Part shown: in pieces, positions 1-8,746 of the stretch
Numbering within the stretch: the first letter of the stretch is position 1
Layout of the letters: every line of letters starts with the position of its first letter
Assembly (NCBI RefSeq): GCF_010671925.1
Contig: NZ_JAAHIH010000004.1
Span: 1,199,234 to 1,263,233, forward strand
Source: Moorena sp. SIOASIH
GTDB lineage: Bacteria > Cyanobacteriota > Cyanobacteriia > Cyanobacteriales > Coleofasciculaceae
Length of the DNA: 64,000 bases
Reading direction: 5' to 3'
Notes under the pieces: model-generated
What the model saw: only the letters and a program-made list of their open reading frames with translations
What the model was told of the DNA's origin: nothing
The model's database searches: none
Translations under genes and position numbers: made by a program

Positions 1-11
1 GTTACTCTTAG

Positions 12-1724
12 TTACTCTAAGGATGATGTCTGGGTACTATCGTCCTGCTGAAGCTTTGCTACTTCTTGAGCCAGGGTGTTCACCGTAAAGCGAATTTGCT
101 CCTCCGTATGGTTACAGGTGATAAAGAAGCGCAGGCGGGCAGCATTTTGCGGCACCGATGGATAGAACATAAACGGGACATTGATACCACGCTTAAACAG
201 ATTCTGAGAGAGTTGCACCGACTTCAAGGCATCTCCCACAATAATTGGAATCACCGGAGAATCTTTACTCGTCCCTGTGTTGAGTCCCTGTTTCTGGGCT
301 AATTCCAGGAAAAGTTTAGCTCGCTGGTGCAACAGTGCAACTCGCTCTGGTTCTGCCTTGAGTAGCCTTATGGAAGCCAGCACGGAGGCTGCATTAGGGG
401 GAGCTATGCCAACACTATAGACAAATCCCGGGGAGGTATACTTGAGGTATTCTACCACAGCAGCGCAACCAGCAATATAGCCACCGCAGCTAGCAAATGA
501 CTTGCTGAGGGTACCCATCCACAAATCTACATCAGCGGGATCAACCCCACAGAACTCACCAACCCCTCGACCATGTTTGCCCAGTACCCCGATGGAGTGA
601 GCTTCATCTACCATCAGGAAAGCTTTGTGGCGTTTCTTGACTGCAATAAACTGGGGCAAGTCGGGAATGTCACCATCAGTACTGTAAACCCCTTCGATCA
701 CAATCAGTACCCGTTGATATTGGTGACGACGCTCCTGGAGTATTTTATCCAATGCCTGACAGTCATTATGAGGAAAAGCAATAATGCTCGCTCCCGACAG
801 GATGCATCCCTGCAAAATACTGTTGTGGCTCAGAGAATCATGTAAGATTAGGTCGTTTTTGCCAAATAGATGACTAATAGTAGTTACGTTAGTAGCATGA
901 CCGCCCACATAGACGATACTATCCTCAGTACCAATAAACTCAGCAATTTCTTTTTCTAGCTCTCGATGTAAGGGTTTTTCCCCTGACAACAGACGACTAG
1001 CACAGGCAGAGGTACCATAAAGATCTATGGCATCCTTTGCTGCTTGAGATATCACTGGGTCACCACACATCCCCAGATAATTATAAGTGGCATAATTAAT
1101 CAATTCCCTGCCACCAATCTGTGTGGTATTGTTTACCACCCGTTCTTGGGGGGTAAAGAAGGGGTTGTTGACCCCCAGCGCTTTGATTTCCTCCTGTTGC
1201 AATTGCAGTTTGCGGTATTCTGGATATAGGTGGAAATGGTGGTATTCCGGTGGGATATCTTGGTTGTCTAACTTTTCTGCATCTTGATTTGGGATTAGAC
1301 CGTTTTTGGCCGATATATGACCATTCGTTTCCGGTATTGACCTCCCTGACGAGGTTTCTAGGTGAGCTTGTGAGTTTCCTGTTGGTTGTTTAGCAACGTA
1401 TTCCGCCAAATACTCAGCCAATGCCTCAATATTGTCGTGATCCCATAAAAGCGTTGGGGAAAGCCGATGTCCAAGGAAATTCTCCAGCTCTCCGGATAAG
1501 TTAACAGCTTCAATAGAATTCAAACCATAATCGGTAAAATCCCGATGAATATCGATTTCTTGGGCATCCAGCTCAAGTACTTCTGCTAGCTTGGACACTA
1601 ACCAAGTGGCAATGCTTGATGCTTGAGATAATTTTGGGGAACTGACGGTAGATTTGTGATCACTCGTAACCACAGTGGCCGGTGAGCTTTCTTTCCCGTT
1701 CCAGACCTGGTTCAACAATTCCAT
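12..1724 (-). CDS. Acyl carrier protein-alpha-oxoamine synthase fusion (PLP-dependent)
   Basis: The enzyme is predicted to condense an acyl group on its own carrier domain with an amino acid, releasing CO2 and giving an alpha-amino ketone; this is the chemistry of AONS, KBL and serine palmitoyltransferase. An N-terminal carrier domain lies at about residues 40-115, with the phosphopantetheine serine in DYGLNSIEAV (residues 71-80 counted from an upstream GTG). A linker of about 50 residues follows. The PLP fold type I domain covers about 165-570, with VDEAHSIG (378-385) and the Schiff-base lysine in GTLSKSF (K414). The start is placed at the ATG at 1724 because AAGGAG sits 6 bases upstream; the GTG at 1742 lies before that site. 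The gene diverges from the FAAL at 2725, with an IS remnant between them. The ACP-AOS layout resembles PigH-type enzymes. The amino acid substrate cannot be read from sequence. Confidence 0.88.
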   Translation of the reverse strand: MELLNQVWNGKESSPATVVTSDHKSTVSSPKLSQASSIATWLVSKLAEVLELDAQEIDIHRDFTDYGLNSIEAVNLSGELENFLGHRLSPTLLWDHDNIEALAEYLAEYVAKQPTGNSQAHLETSSGRSIPETNGHISAKNGLIPNQDAEKLDNQDIPPEYHHFHLYPEYRKLQLQQEEIKALGVNNPFFTPQERVVNNTTQIGGRELINYATYNYLGMCGDPVISQAAKDAIDLYGTSACASRLLSGEKPLHRELEKEIAEFIGTEDSIVYVGGHATNVTTISHLFGKNDLILHDSLSHNSILQGCILSGASIIAFPHNDCQALDKILQERRHQYQRVLIVIEGVYSTDGDIPDLPQFIAVKKRHKAFLMVDEAHSIGVLGKHGRGVGEFCGVDPADVDLWMGTLSKSFASCGGYIAGCAAVVEYLKYTSPGFVYSVGIAPPNAASVLASIRLLKAEPERVALLHQRAKLFLELAQKQGLNTGTSKDSPVIPIIVGDALKSVQLSQNLFKRGINVPFMFYPSVPQNAARLRFFITCNHTEEQIRFTVNTLAQEVAKLQQDDSTQTSSLE

Positions 1725-1742
1725 GTTGCACTCCTTCACCAC

Positions 1743-2049
1743 ACTAAAAGATTAGATCACCCAACTGCAGTTAATGGCACTGGGTGATCGTCTGCCCTTA
1801 CCCCTCCATGACTTTTAGATCATTGAGCCTAGTTGTGAACCTTCAACAGCTAATAATGTTCTAAACAGAGATTATGCCTCTATTTCGGTCTTGTTGTCAC
1901 TCTTGAAGCCAATGAATTGCTATTTTTGGGGTTGACTTGATGGTTATTTTGCCATGATCTACTAAAACTTGTGAAAAATTATATCAATCAAGTCAAGTCT
2001 ACCCTCTTGCGCCGATAGCGTTTGACAGGTAAGCTATTTTGCATCGAAA
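1743..2049. other. Intergenic region, no gene seen
   Basis: This is the upstream region of the minus-strand ACP-oxoamine synthase. It should hold that gene's promoter, but I could not pick convincing -35/-10 boxes. No ORF, repeat or RNA gene is recognisable. Confidence 0.4.
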
Positions 2050-2618
2050 AATCTGTTTCTTGACACTCCCCGGTCATTAGACGCGGGGATTCTTAGATCA
2101 ACGAACCGCCGTAAACCGCCGAGTTCCCATTTCTGACGCCGCCAAAAAACAGGACAGTACAAAACCCGCGAATCCGTGAAAACACCAAATTCCCAGTCAA
2201 TTCACGACAGACCTAGAGGGCAGTTCTCCTTAAGCGTATCGGCTAAGCCGACGCTACGCGAACGAGTACTTACTGGAAGTGCCTTAAAGAGTCCGTTTCC
2301 CTTCCTTTCCTCAAGTTTCGGTGTGCCCCACCTTACTTTGTTTTATCTCAAAGGTGATTGTTCTAGGTTCACACGCCAACTGCTAATTGACGGTTGGGTT
2401 TTTAAGGAGGAGTTTCCCTACCCTCCGGGCATTACTACTTTATGGGCAATCAATTGCGGGTCTCTCTCCCGGTTGAGCCAACGGTTTTACAGCCTGTACC
2501 CATGCTTTATTCTACATCGGCGTGATGATGATTCCGGATTTCCCGGGAATATTTTCCCAAGGCGGCTAAAGCCGCTGTGACTCTTCATCCCCGCGTTTAA
2601 AAACGCGGGGATGAAGAG
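2050..2618 (-). mobile_element. IS200/IS605-type remnant or non-autonomous derivative
   Basis: The left edge (2051-2095) carries TTTCTTGACACTCCCC followed by a GGGGATTCTT hairpin arm and ATCAACGA. This is the same end module as at the complete tnpB copy near 18240. Inside, AGTTTCGGTGTGCCCCACC at 2314-2332 matches the tail of that tnpB (18356-18374) with one mismatch, so this is an old relative read on the minus strand. The far side ends in a perfect 18-bp inverted repeat with a 2-bp loop (2581-2618, CTCTTCATCCCCGCGTTT arms). No tnpB frame survives. An open frame on the plus strand (2176-2580) has no family features and looks fortuitous. The element separates the divergent oxoamine synthase and FAAL genes. 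Confidence 0.6.
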
Positions 2619-2724
2619 TTGTACGTCCCCTCGTAAGATGCAGATTTTGTTGATTGGGTCTGGTAACTTCGCCTCTAGGCTTGGTATGAGGGGAAACAAA
2701 GCAGGGATAATTCGCGATCGCATA

Positions 2725-4545
2725 ATGGCAAACCATAAAGCTAAATACTCCAACTTAGTCGATCTCGTGGTCGATAGAGCGCTAAACCAACCTAACCAAA
2801 TTGCTTACACTTTCCTAGCAGACGGGGAAACAGAATCTGGTCATCTGACCTATCAACAGTTAGATCAACAGGCCAGAGCCATTGCTGCTCAGCTACAGTC
2901 TCTAGTTGCCAGGGGTTCCCGTGCCTTATTAGTCTACCCCTATACCGCTGGTTTAGAGTTCATTGCCGCTTTCTTTGGATGTCTGTATGCCTCGGTTGTA
3001 GCAGTCACCGCTAATCCCCCCCGGTCTAAACAGGCTATTGCCCAATTACAGCAGCGGGTCATTTCTTCCCAAGCCACAGTAGCCCTTACTACCACAGACC
3101 TCTGGAAAAGAATCCAGCAGCAGTGTAGCTCGAATCCAGAATTAGCCCCAACCTTAACTGAACTGTCTTGGATAGAAAGCAATGAAATTTCCCAGTCTCT
3201 AGCATCAGACTGGATTGAAACCGAGCGCCCAGATCAGGATAGCTTAGCGTTTTTACAGTACACCTCAGGGTCTACCGGTAAGCCAAAAGGGGTAATGGTG
3301 ACCCATGGCAATATCCTGCACAATTCAGCCTTGATCTATCAGTGCTTCGAGCATACCCTGAATAGTCAAGGAGTAATCTGGTTACCCTTGTTTCATGATA
3401 TGGGGTTGATTGGTGGTGTGATCCAGCCCATCTATGGCAGATTTCCCGTTACACTCATGTCACCAGTAGCCTTAATACAGAAACCAGTTTGCTGGCTGCA
3501 AGGGATTTCACGCTATAAAGCCACCACCAGTGGTGGTCCCAATTTTGCCTATGACCTATTGTGTCGCCAGGTGACTTCGGAACAGATAGAAACTCTAGAC
3601 CTCAGCAGTTGGGAAGTAGCGTTTTCCGGTGCTGAACCGATTCGAGCCGAAACCCTAGAACGGTTTGCCGAGACCTTTGCCCCTTGTGGGTTTAGAGCAG
3701 AAGCATTTTACCCCTGCTACGGTATGGCTGAAACCACATTATTTATTTCCGGGGGATTGAAAGCTAACCCTCCGGTGATTAAGTATGTCGAGCAAGGTGC
3801 CTTAGGAGAAAATCAGGTGGTAGTTGCTACAAAAGACCAACAGGGAACACAAGGGATTGTCAGCTGTGGTCAGCCCTGGTTGGGTGATCACGTGGTAATT
3901 GTTGACCCGGAAACCTTAATAGAGTGTCCAGAAAATAAAGTCGGGGAAATTTGGGTATCTGGTAATGGTGTCGGCAAGGGCTATTGGAATCAACCAGAGG
4001 AAACAGAACGCACATTTGGTGCCTATATAAAAGACACCGGCACTGGACCATTTCTGCGCACCGGAGACTTAGGATTCCTACAAGATGGGGAACTCTTTAT
4101 AACCGGTCGCCTCAAAGAATTGATGATCCTCTGGGGCAACAACCGCTATCCCCAGCATATTGAAGCAACTGTTGAGAAGAGTCATCCAGCCCTGCGACCC
4201 AACGCTAGTGCAGCGTTTTCCGTGGATTTAGAAGGAGAAGAACGATTAGTTATTGCTCAAGAGATCAAGCGAAGTTACCTTAAACACTTAGTAGTTGATG
4301 AAGTAGTCGCAGCCATTCGTCAAGCAGTAGCCCAAGAGCATATTGCCGATGTTTATGGGATTGTGCTGCTGAAAACCGGAAGTATTCCCAAAACCTCTAG
4401 TGGTAAGATTAAACGTCGGGAATGTCGGCTGCGATTTCTTGATGGCACTTTAGAAGCAGTAGGTGAATGGCGACAGAGTCAACTTCAGCAGCGTAGTATT
4501 ACCGATCTGTTGAGTCAGTTGAATGTTGGTGGCTCAGAATCCTAA
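2725..4545 (+). CDS. Fatty-acyl-AMP ligase (FAAL), copy 1
   Basis: Predicted to adenylate a fatty acid with ATP and pass the acyl group to a carrier protein rather than to CoA. The 606-residue ANL-superfamily protein shows the P-loop motif YTSGSTGKPKG (about residues 179-189), FYPCYGMAETT in the middle, RTGDLGF with DGELFITGR near the hinge, and a C-terminal PKTSSGKIKRR with the catalytic lysine. Overall similarity to cyanobacterial loading-module FAALs, rather than acyl-CoA ligases, is inferred from the conserved core (for example SWLP/WLPLFHDMGLIGG and SGGPNFAYDL). The ATG at 2725 begins the homologous region. Earlier in-frame ATGs (2611 lies inside the IS inverted repeat, 2683) would add residues without family match. 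The obvious acceptor is the carrier domain of the divergent oxoamine synthase. Confidence 0.88.
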   Translation: MANHKAKYSNLVDLVVDRALNQPNQIAYTFLADGETESGHLTYQQLDQQARAIAAQLQSLVARGSRALLVYPYTAGLEFIAAFFGCLYASVVAVTANPPRSKQAIAQLQQRVISSQATVALTTTDLWKRIQQQCSSNPELAPTLTELSWIESNEISQSLASDWIETERPDQDSLAFLQYTSGSTGKPKGVMVTHGNILHNSALIYQCFEHTLNSQGVIWLPLFHDMGLIGGVIQPIYGRFPVTLMSPVALIQKPVCWLQGISRYKATTSGGPNFAYDLLCRQVTSEQIETLDLSSWEVAFSGAEPIRAETLERFAETFAPCGFRAEAFYPCYGMAETTLFISGGLKANPPVIKYVEQGALGENQVVVATKDQQGTQGIVSCGQPWLGDHVVIVDPETLIECPENKVGEIWVSGNGVGKGYWNQPEETERTFGAYIKDTGTGPFLRTGDLGFLQDGELFITGRLKELMILWGNNRYPQHIEATVEKSHPALRPNASAAFSVDLEGEERLVIAQEIKRSYLKHLVVDEVVAAIRQAVAQEHIADVYGIVLLKTGSIPKTSSGKIKRRECRLRFLDGTLEAVGEWRQSQLQQRSITDLLSQLNVGGSES

Positions 4546-4764
4546 CGTTGTTATTCGGTCAGCTATCAGCGTGTCGCGTATCAGCGTGTCGCGTATCAGC
4601 GTGTCGCGTATCAGCTTATGGGTTACTTCACAGTGCTTTTGGTCTGTGCCAGTCTACTGTTCGCGTAGCGTGCGCGTAGCGTAATCGGTGATGCGCGAAT
4701 AAGCTATGCAGTGGCCTGACAGGGGTTTCCACTGACTGCTGACTACTGACTGCTGAATGCTTAC
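4546..4764. repeat. Heptad/TCAGC repeat element with GCTGAATGCTTAC end
   Basis: The element holds three direct 15-bp units TATCAGCGTGTCGCG (from about 4565), then GTAGCG-rich sequence, then CTGACTGCTGA heptads. It ends in GCTGAATGCTTAC (4752-4764). The left edge is degenerate. It belongs to the same dispersed family as the elements at 8298-8699, 22479-22605 and 51014-51406. Confidence 0.6.
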
Positions 4765-4900
4765 GTTATTGGAATTCTTAAATGTGTTAAAGATTACCAA
4801 TCACCAGTTACTAATTCCGAATGAATTTTTTTAGCAACCAGTAAAAAAAATAATTAGGTATGGTAAAATATCCCTCTAAGCGCAGCTAATTTAATTAACT

Positions 4901-5671
4901 ATGAAACGTTCTTTAGAGGCTCTTAGGGAAAAAGCCAGAAATTTCCTGATCTATGGTATTGGTAAAACACTTATCTACAAGTTGGAAAAGCTAATTACTA
5001 ATTATTCATTAATTGGTAATTCAACCTTCTTTGAGCCTGACCAATTTAATTGGGTGGAAGAGTTAGAATCTCAATCGATTACGATTCGCCAAGAGCTCGA
5101 TCAAGTCTTGAAATATAGAGATAGTCTACCCACCTTCCAAGATATTTCCCCAGACCAGGGAGATTATGTCAGTACAGATAATCGGTGGAAAACCTATGGT
5201 TTTTATGGCTATGGAATTAAATCTAAACAAAATTGTAAAAAATGTCCGGAAACTACTCGTATTATCGAAAAAATTCCAGGTATGAAAACGGCATTTTTTT
5301 CAATCCTATTACCAGGTAAGCATATCCCTGAACACAGGGGACCTTATAAAGGGGTAATCAGATGTCTTCTAGGATTACGTGTTCCTGAACCAAAGGAAAA
5401 TTGTCGGATTCGTGTTGGTAACGACATTCGCTATTGGGAAGAAGGAAAAGCGATGATATTTGATGATACCTTCCCCCATGAGGTATGGAATGAAACCGAT
5501 GGAATCCGGGTGGTTTTATTTCTAGATATTGTTAGACCCCTCCGTTTTCCTGCTTCATGGATTAATCAATTATTTATTCAAGTAATTGCTTGGTCACCCT
5601 ACGTTCAAGATGCTATGGCTAATCAGAAGAAATGGGAAAAACGTTTAGATAAGGTGTTTGCTGGCTCTTGA
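4901..5671 (+). CDS. Aspartyl/asparaginyl beta-hydroxylase-family dioxygenase
   Basis: Likely a soluble Fe(II)/2-oxoglutarate-dependent hydroxylase. In this family some members hydroxylate Asp/Asn in peptides and others (LpxO-like) hydroxylate acyl chains of lipids. The 256-residue protein has the family core near its middle and C-terminal half: a first metal histidine within HIPEHRGPYKG and a second within FDDTFPHEVWNETDG, followed by the 2OG-binding arginine region (IRVVLFLDI). A short CxxC (NCKKCPE) lies upstream. It sits between two lipid-activating genes in a carrier-protein cluster, so hydroxylation of an acyl chain or of the amino-acid-derived head group is plausible, but this is inference. 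The stop codon is followed three bases later by a GGGAATA heptad array. Confidence 0.82.
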   Translation: MKRSLEALREKARNFLIYGIGKTLIYKLEKLITNYSLIGNSTFFEPDQFNWVEELESQSITIRQELDQVLKYRDSLPTFQDISPDQGDYVSTDNRWKTYGFYGYGIKSKQNCKKCPETTRIIEKIPGMKTAFFSILLPGKHIPEHRGPYKGVIRCLLGLRVPEPKENCRIRVGNDIRYWEEGKAMIFDDTFPHEVWNETDGIRVVLFLDIVRPLRFPASWINQLFIQVIAWSPYVQDAMANQKKWEKRLDKVFAGS

Positions 5672-5674
5672 AGA

Positions 5675-5960
5675 AATAGGGAATAGGGAATAGGGAATAG
5701 GGAATAGGGAATAAGGAATAGCGATGCATCGCTTTTATCGTACTTCCTGAATCAAGACTGCAGAGGTAAAAATAATTTTTTACCTTTTCTTTGTTACCTT
5801 TTCTTTCTTTCCTGCTCCCTACGAGGTACACAGGTTTTTTACCCTCTTACCTTTGATCTCCTACATCTTATGTCTTTACTTCTTCCTGCTCCCTACTCCC
5901 TGCTCCCTACTCCCTGCTCCCTATTCCCTATTCCCAGATCCGCTGTTCCCTGTTCCCTTT
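5675..5960. repeat. Heptad array pair (GGGAATA arm / TCCCTNC arm)
   Basis: The left arm (5675-5720) is tandem GGGAATA. The right arm (5885-5960) is tandem CTCCCTA/CTCCCTG/TTCCCTA, complementary to the left arm in sense. The spacer is about 165 bp and AT-rich. The right arm ends 5 bases before the GMC start codon, and an open frame running through it gives a spurious PYSLLP-type extension of that protein. Confidence 0.85.
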
Positions 5961-5965
5961 ACTAT

Positions 5966-7474
5966 ATGACAAACGATTTTGATGCCATCATCATTGGTAG
6001 CGGAGCTGGTGGAGGAACTGTTGCGTTGGCGCTAGCTAAAGCTGGTAAGCAGGTTTTACTGGTTGAGCGTGGTAACCGATTCACTGACAGTGAACCTTAC
6101 CAGGACGAGCAACGAATGCTGATCGACATGGCAGCTTTTGATGACCGCACCATCGAGGTCAATGGGCGCAATACCCGGGTGTTTATTGGCGGAATTCTTG
6201 GTGGTGGGACTTCTCTGTATGGTGCAGTGTTGATGCGTCCGAGCCGCCATGATTTCCATCCTGGCAAGTACTATAGTGAATGGCTACCACGTCACCTCTG
6301 GGATTGGCCAATTACTTATGATCAGCTCTCACCCTATTTCGATCAGGCGGAGTCATTATTCCATGTTGCTGGAGATGATCCTAATAAAATCCTCCATCTA
6401 GAAACACCAGCCCACAGCTATCCGGCCAAAACTCCTCCCCTTGAGCCGATCAATCAGAAATTGGAGCGGGCGATTGAGAAAGCGGGATTTACTCCCTTCC
6501 ACTTACCCCTGGGCATCGACTTTAACCGTTGCCTTCGCTGTCCCAAATGTCCAGGCTACTACTGCCCCAATGACTCTCGTGCTTCGACGTTGGTATGTGC
6601 TATTGATGGAGCCGTCAGCAATTACCATCTCCAGGTAAAAACTAATACAGAAGCAGACTGCTTGGTGACCAACGGTAAGGGTAAGGTGCTTGGTGTAAAA
6701 CTTCGCTGGCGCGATACGGGTAAAATTGAGACGCTTAAAGCTAAAACCTATATTATAGCAGCTGGAGCCATCGGTAGCCCAGTAATCCTGATCAAATCTG
6801 GCTTAACTGGTCGTAGTGGTCAAGTTGGCAGAAATTATATGTACCATTGTGGTGCTTTGGGGGCTGGGTTGTTTAGCAAACCTACCGGTGGCGCAGATAC
6901 CTTCATCAAGCAGTTAGGGTTCACGGATCTTTATTTTGGTTCAGAAGATTTTCCCCATAAGCTCGGGTATTCCCAAACCTTGCCAATCCCTGGGCATCTG
7001 AGCATACAAGAAAATTTACCGGTACCAATTCCAGATGCGATCGCAAAATTCCTACTCAAACGGATGCTGGCGATGACAGGATTTGTCGAAGACTTGCCCC
7101 AACCCGAAAACAGGGTAGAGGTTAGCAACACAGGAGCGATCCATCTAGTCCACAAATTTCATCCTTACGATATTTACCGTTCCCGTTACTACATGGGCCA
7201 GCTCAAGAAAGTGATGGGCCATGCTGGGGTAGTATTCATGTTTGGTGCCACCGGGGATAAAGATGATCGCCATACCGCCCATCAAGTGGGCACCACACGT
7301 TTTGGAACCGATCCCAAAACATCAGTGCTTGACCCATACTGCCGTTTGCACGATCATGACAATGTATTTGTTGTGGATGGTGGATTTATGCCAACCTCGT
7401 TGGGGGTTAGTCCTGCTTTAACCATTGTAGCTAATGCACTGCGAGTGGCAGATTATATTAAGGAGACTTGTTAG
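5966..7474 (+). CDS. GMC-family flavoprotein oxidoreductase
   Basis: Predicted FAD-dependent alcohol (or sugar/sterol-type) oxidoreductase of 502 residues. The N-terminal dinucleotide fold is GSGAGGG (residues 11-17) with VERG at the end of beta-2, then the GMC signature GGILGGGTSLYGAVLMRPS (about 75-93). The C-terminal GMC domain includes the HQVGTTRFG active-site segment and VVDGGFMPTSLGVSPALT. A cysteine cluster C189-x2-C192-x2-C195-x4-C200 could bind metal. The start is the ATG at 5966; a longer frame from 5870 is only translated heptad repeat. The SDR gene begins one base after this stop, so the two are surely co-transcribed. In the cluster it could oxidise a hydroxyl on the lipid product. 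No signal peptide is seen. Confidence 0.87.
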   Translation: MTNDFDAIIIGSGAGGGTVALALAKAGKQVLLVERGNRFTDSEPYQDEQRMLIDMAAFDDRTIEVNGRNTRVFIGGILGGGTSLYGAVLMRPSRHDFHPGKYYSEWLPRHLWDWPITYDQLSPYFDQAESLFHVAGDDPNKILHLETPAHSYPAKTPPLEPINQKLERAIEKAGFTPFHLPLGIDFNRCLRCPKCPGYYCPNDSRASTLVCAIDGAVSNYHLQVKTNTEADCLVTNGKGKVLGVKLRWRDTGKIETLKAKTYIIAAGAIGSPVILIKSGLTGRSGQVGRNYMYHCGALGAGLFSKPTGGADTFIKQLGFTDLYFGSEDFPHKLGYSQTLPIPGHLSIQENLPVPIPDAIAKFLLKRMLAMTGFVEDLPQPENRVEVSNTGAIHLVHKFHPYDIYRSRYYMGQLKKVMGHAGVVFMFGATGDKDDRHTAHQVGTTRFGTDPKTSVLDPYCRLHDHDNVFVVDGGFMPTSLGVSPALTIVANALRVADYIKETC

Positions 7475-7475
7475 C

Positions 7476-8252
7476 ATGAAAACTGTTGTAATCACAGGAA
7501 TTTCCGGCACCCTCGGCAGTGCGTTAGGTCAAGAGTATATCAATCGTGGTTGGCAAGTAGTCGGTGTCACCCGTCAAGAAACCCTCGAAGGTAACTATTT
7601 CAATACATTGTGTGTGTCTCAACAACAAACCCTTGAAGATGCCCAAAGGTTGCTTGAGTATGACCCCGATGTGATCATCCTGAATGCAGGACAAATCGAA
7701 ACTGAGGTAGGGGATGGAGGAGTGCCACTGGTTGAGATCGTAGAATCGATGAATCGCGTTAACTACAGTTGGCCAGCATTGGTAGCTCTTGAAGCAGCCA
7801 ATCTCAAGCGCGAGCGACCCCTGGATGTTGTTGCTATTGGTTCGATTGCAGATGGTAGCCCTTCTTGTTTTGGTCCAGTCTATCATTCTGGTAAAATCGC
7901 TTTGCACTATTACTGGTCAGGTGTTGGACCAATCGTTTACCACGCCAGCAATCATCAAATTCGGATGAGGCTTTATCGTCCTGGTGTGATCAGCGGTCCC
8001 TTGGCTTGGGCACCAGTGAACCGTCTCAATGAAAAAGGTTATAAAATCCGAGCCAACCGAGTCAATTCTGCTCCTCCTGCTGAAAAAGTGGCTAATACAA
8101 TCGCCAGCTGGATTGAGAAAAACAAAGAATGGGTGGGAACTTATGATGAGCCTTTTAGCTTTAAAATATTCAAATACCTCTTTGCTTTGTTCCCCAATTT
8201 ATTTTACAAACTACAGTTGTTTGGATGGCCTCGGGGCAGCAAATTTGTCTAA
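7476..8252 (+). CDS. SDR-family NAD(P)-dependent oxidoreductase
   Basis: Short-chain dehydrogenase/reductase of 258 residues. It has the nucleotide-binding TGISGTLGSALG near the N-terminus, LNAGQ for the NAG motif, SIAD as the catalytic-serine segment, and YHSGK as the YxxxK catalytic pair. Two hydrophobic stretches near the C-terminus could touch the membrane. The ATG at 7476 has AAGGAG 10 bases upstream and follows the GMC stop by one base; an in-frame ATG at 7434 lies inside the GMC gene. A natural role is reduction of the keto group left by the oxoamine synthase, as 3-ketosphinganine reductase does in sphingolipid synthesis, or the reverse reaction as partner of the GMC enzyme. Substrate unknown. 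Confidence 0.85.
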   Translation: MKTVVITGISGTLGSALGQEYINRGWQVVGVTRQETLEGNYFNTLCVSQQQTLEDAQRLLEYDPDVIILNAGQIETEVGDGGVPLVEIVESMNRVNYSWPALVALEAANLKRERPLDVVAIGSIADGSPSCFGPVYHSGKIALHYYWSGVGPIVYHASNHQIRMRLYRPGVISGPLAWAPVNRLNEKGYKIRANRVNSAPPAEKVANTIASWIEKNKEWVGTYDEPFSFKIFKYLFALFPNLFYKLQLFGWPRGSKFV

Positions 8253-8297
8253 GTAGGTCTAAGTAGGAAATAGTGAATTTCCTCCAAGAGTTTGGGG

Positions 8298-8699
8298 GTA
8301 AAGATTCAGCTATCAGCGTGTCGCGTATCAGCGTGTCGCGTATCAGCGGTCATGGTAAAGGTGGGTAGTGTTAATAATTGATGGATTCTTGCATAAACTA
8401 CTACTATTTATTTGAAAAATTCCAGTAAAATGAATTATGATTTCTCGAAGCTACTGAATTATGAATCTTCAAGAGCAGGATAGTTGGTTATGTCGGAATT
8501 AGGCTAAAGTAATGTAAGCTATCAGCGTGTCGCGTATCAGCGTGTCGCGTATCAGCCAAAAGCCAAGGCCAAAAGCCACGCTACGGGAACAGTTTATGGG
8601 TTAGGTCACAGCGTCGAAGTCTGTGCCACTATACTTTTTTGAATAAAATAAGCTGACAGCTGACAGCTGACGGCTGAATGCTGACGGCTGAATGCTTAC
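8298..8699. repeat. Composite dispersed repeat with GTAARNATTCAGC / GCTGAATGCTTAC ends
   Basis: One left end, GTAAAGATTCAGC, lies at 8298-8310 followed by TATCAGCGTGTCGCG units. A second left end, GTAAGCTATCAGC, lies at 8514-8526 with the same units. The shared right end GCTGAATGCTTAC is at 8687-8699, preceded by GCTGACA/GCTGACG heptads and the TTTTGAATAAAA core seen in other family members. It fills most of the 494-bp gap between the SDR and FAAL2 genes. Nothing else is seen there apart from the likely FAAL2 upstream region. Confidence 0.65.
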
Positions 8700-8746
8700 A
8701 AAGTAATAAGTTGTTTTGTGTAAGTTGTTGAGTGCAGGGGTAAAAG

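Noticed and set aside
2176..2580. 134-codon plus-strand frame
   Set aside because: It runs antisense through a decayed tnpB element and has no domain; it is a shadow of the remnant.
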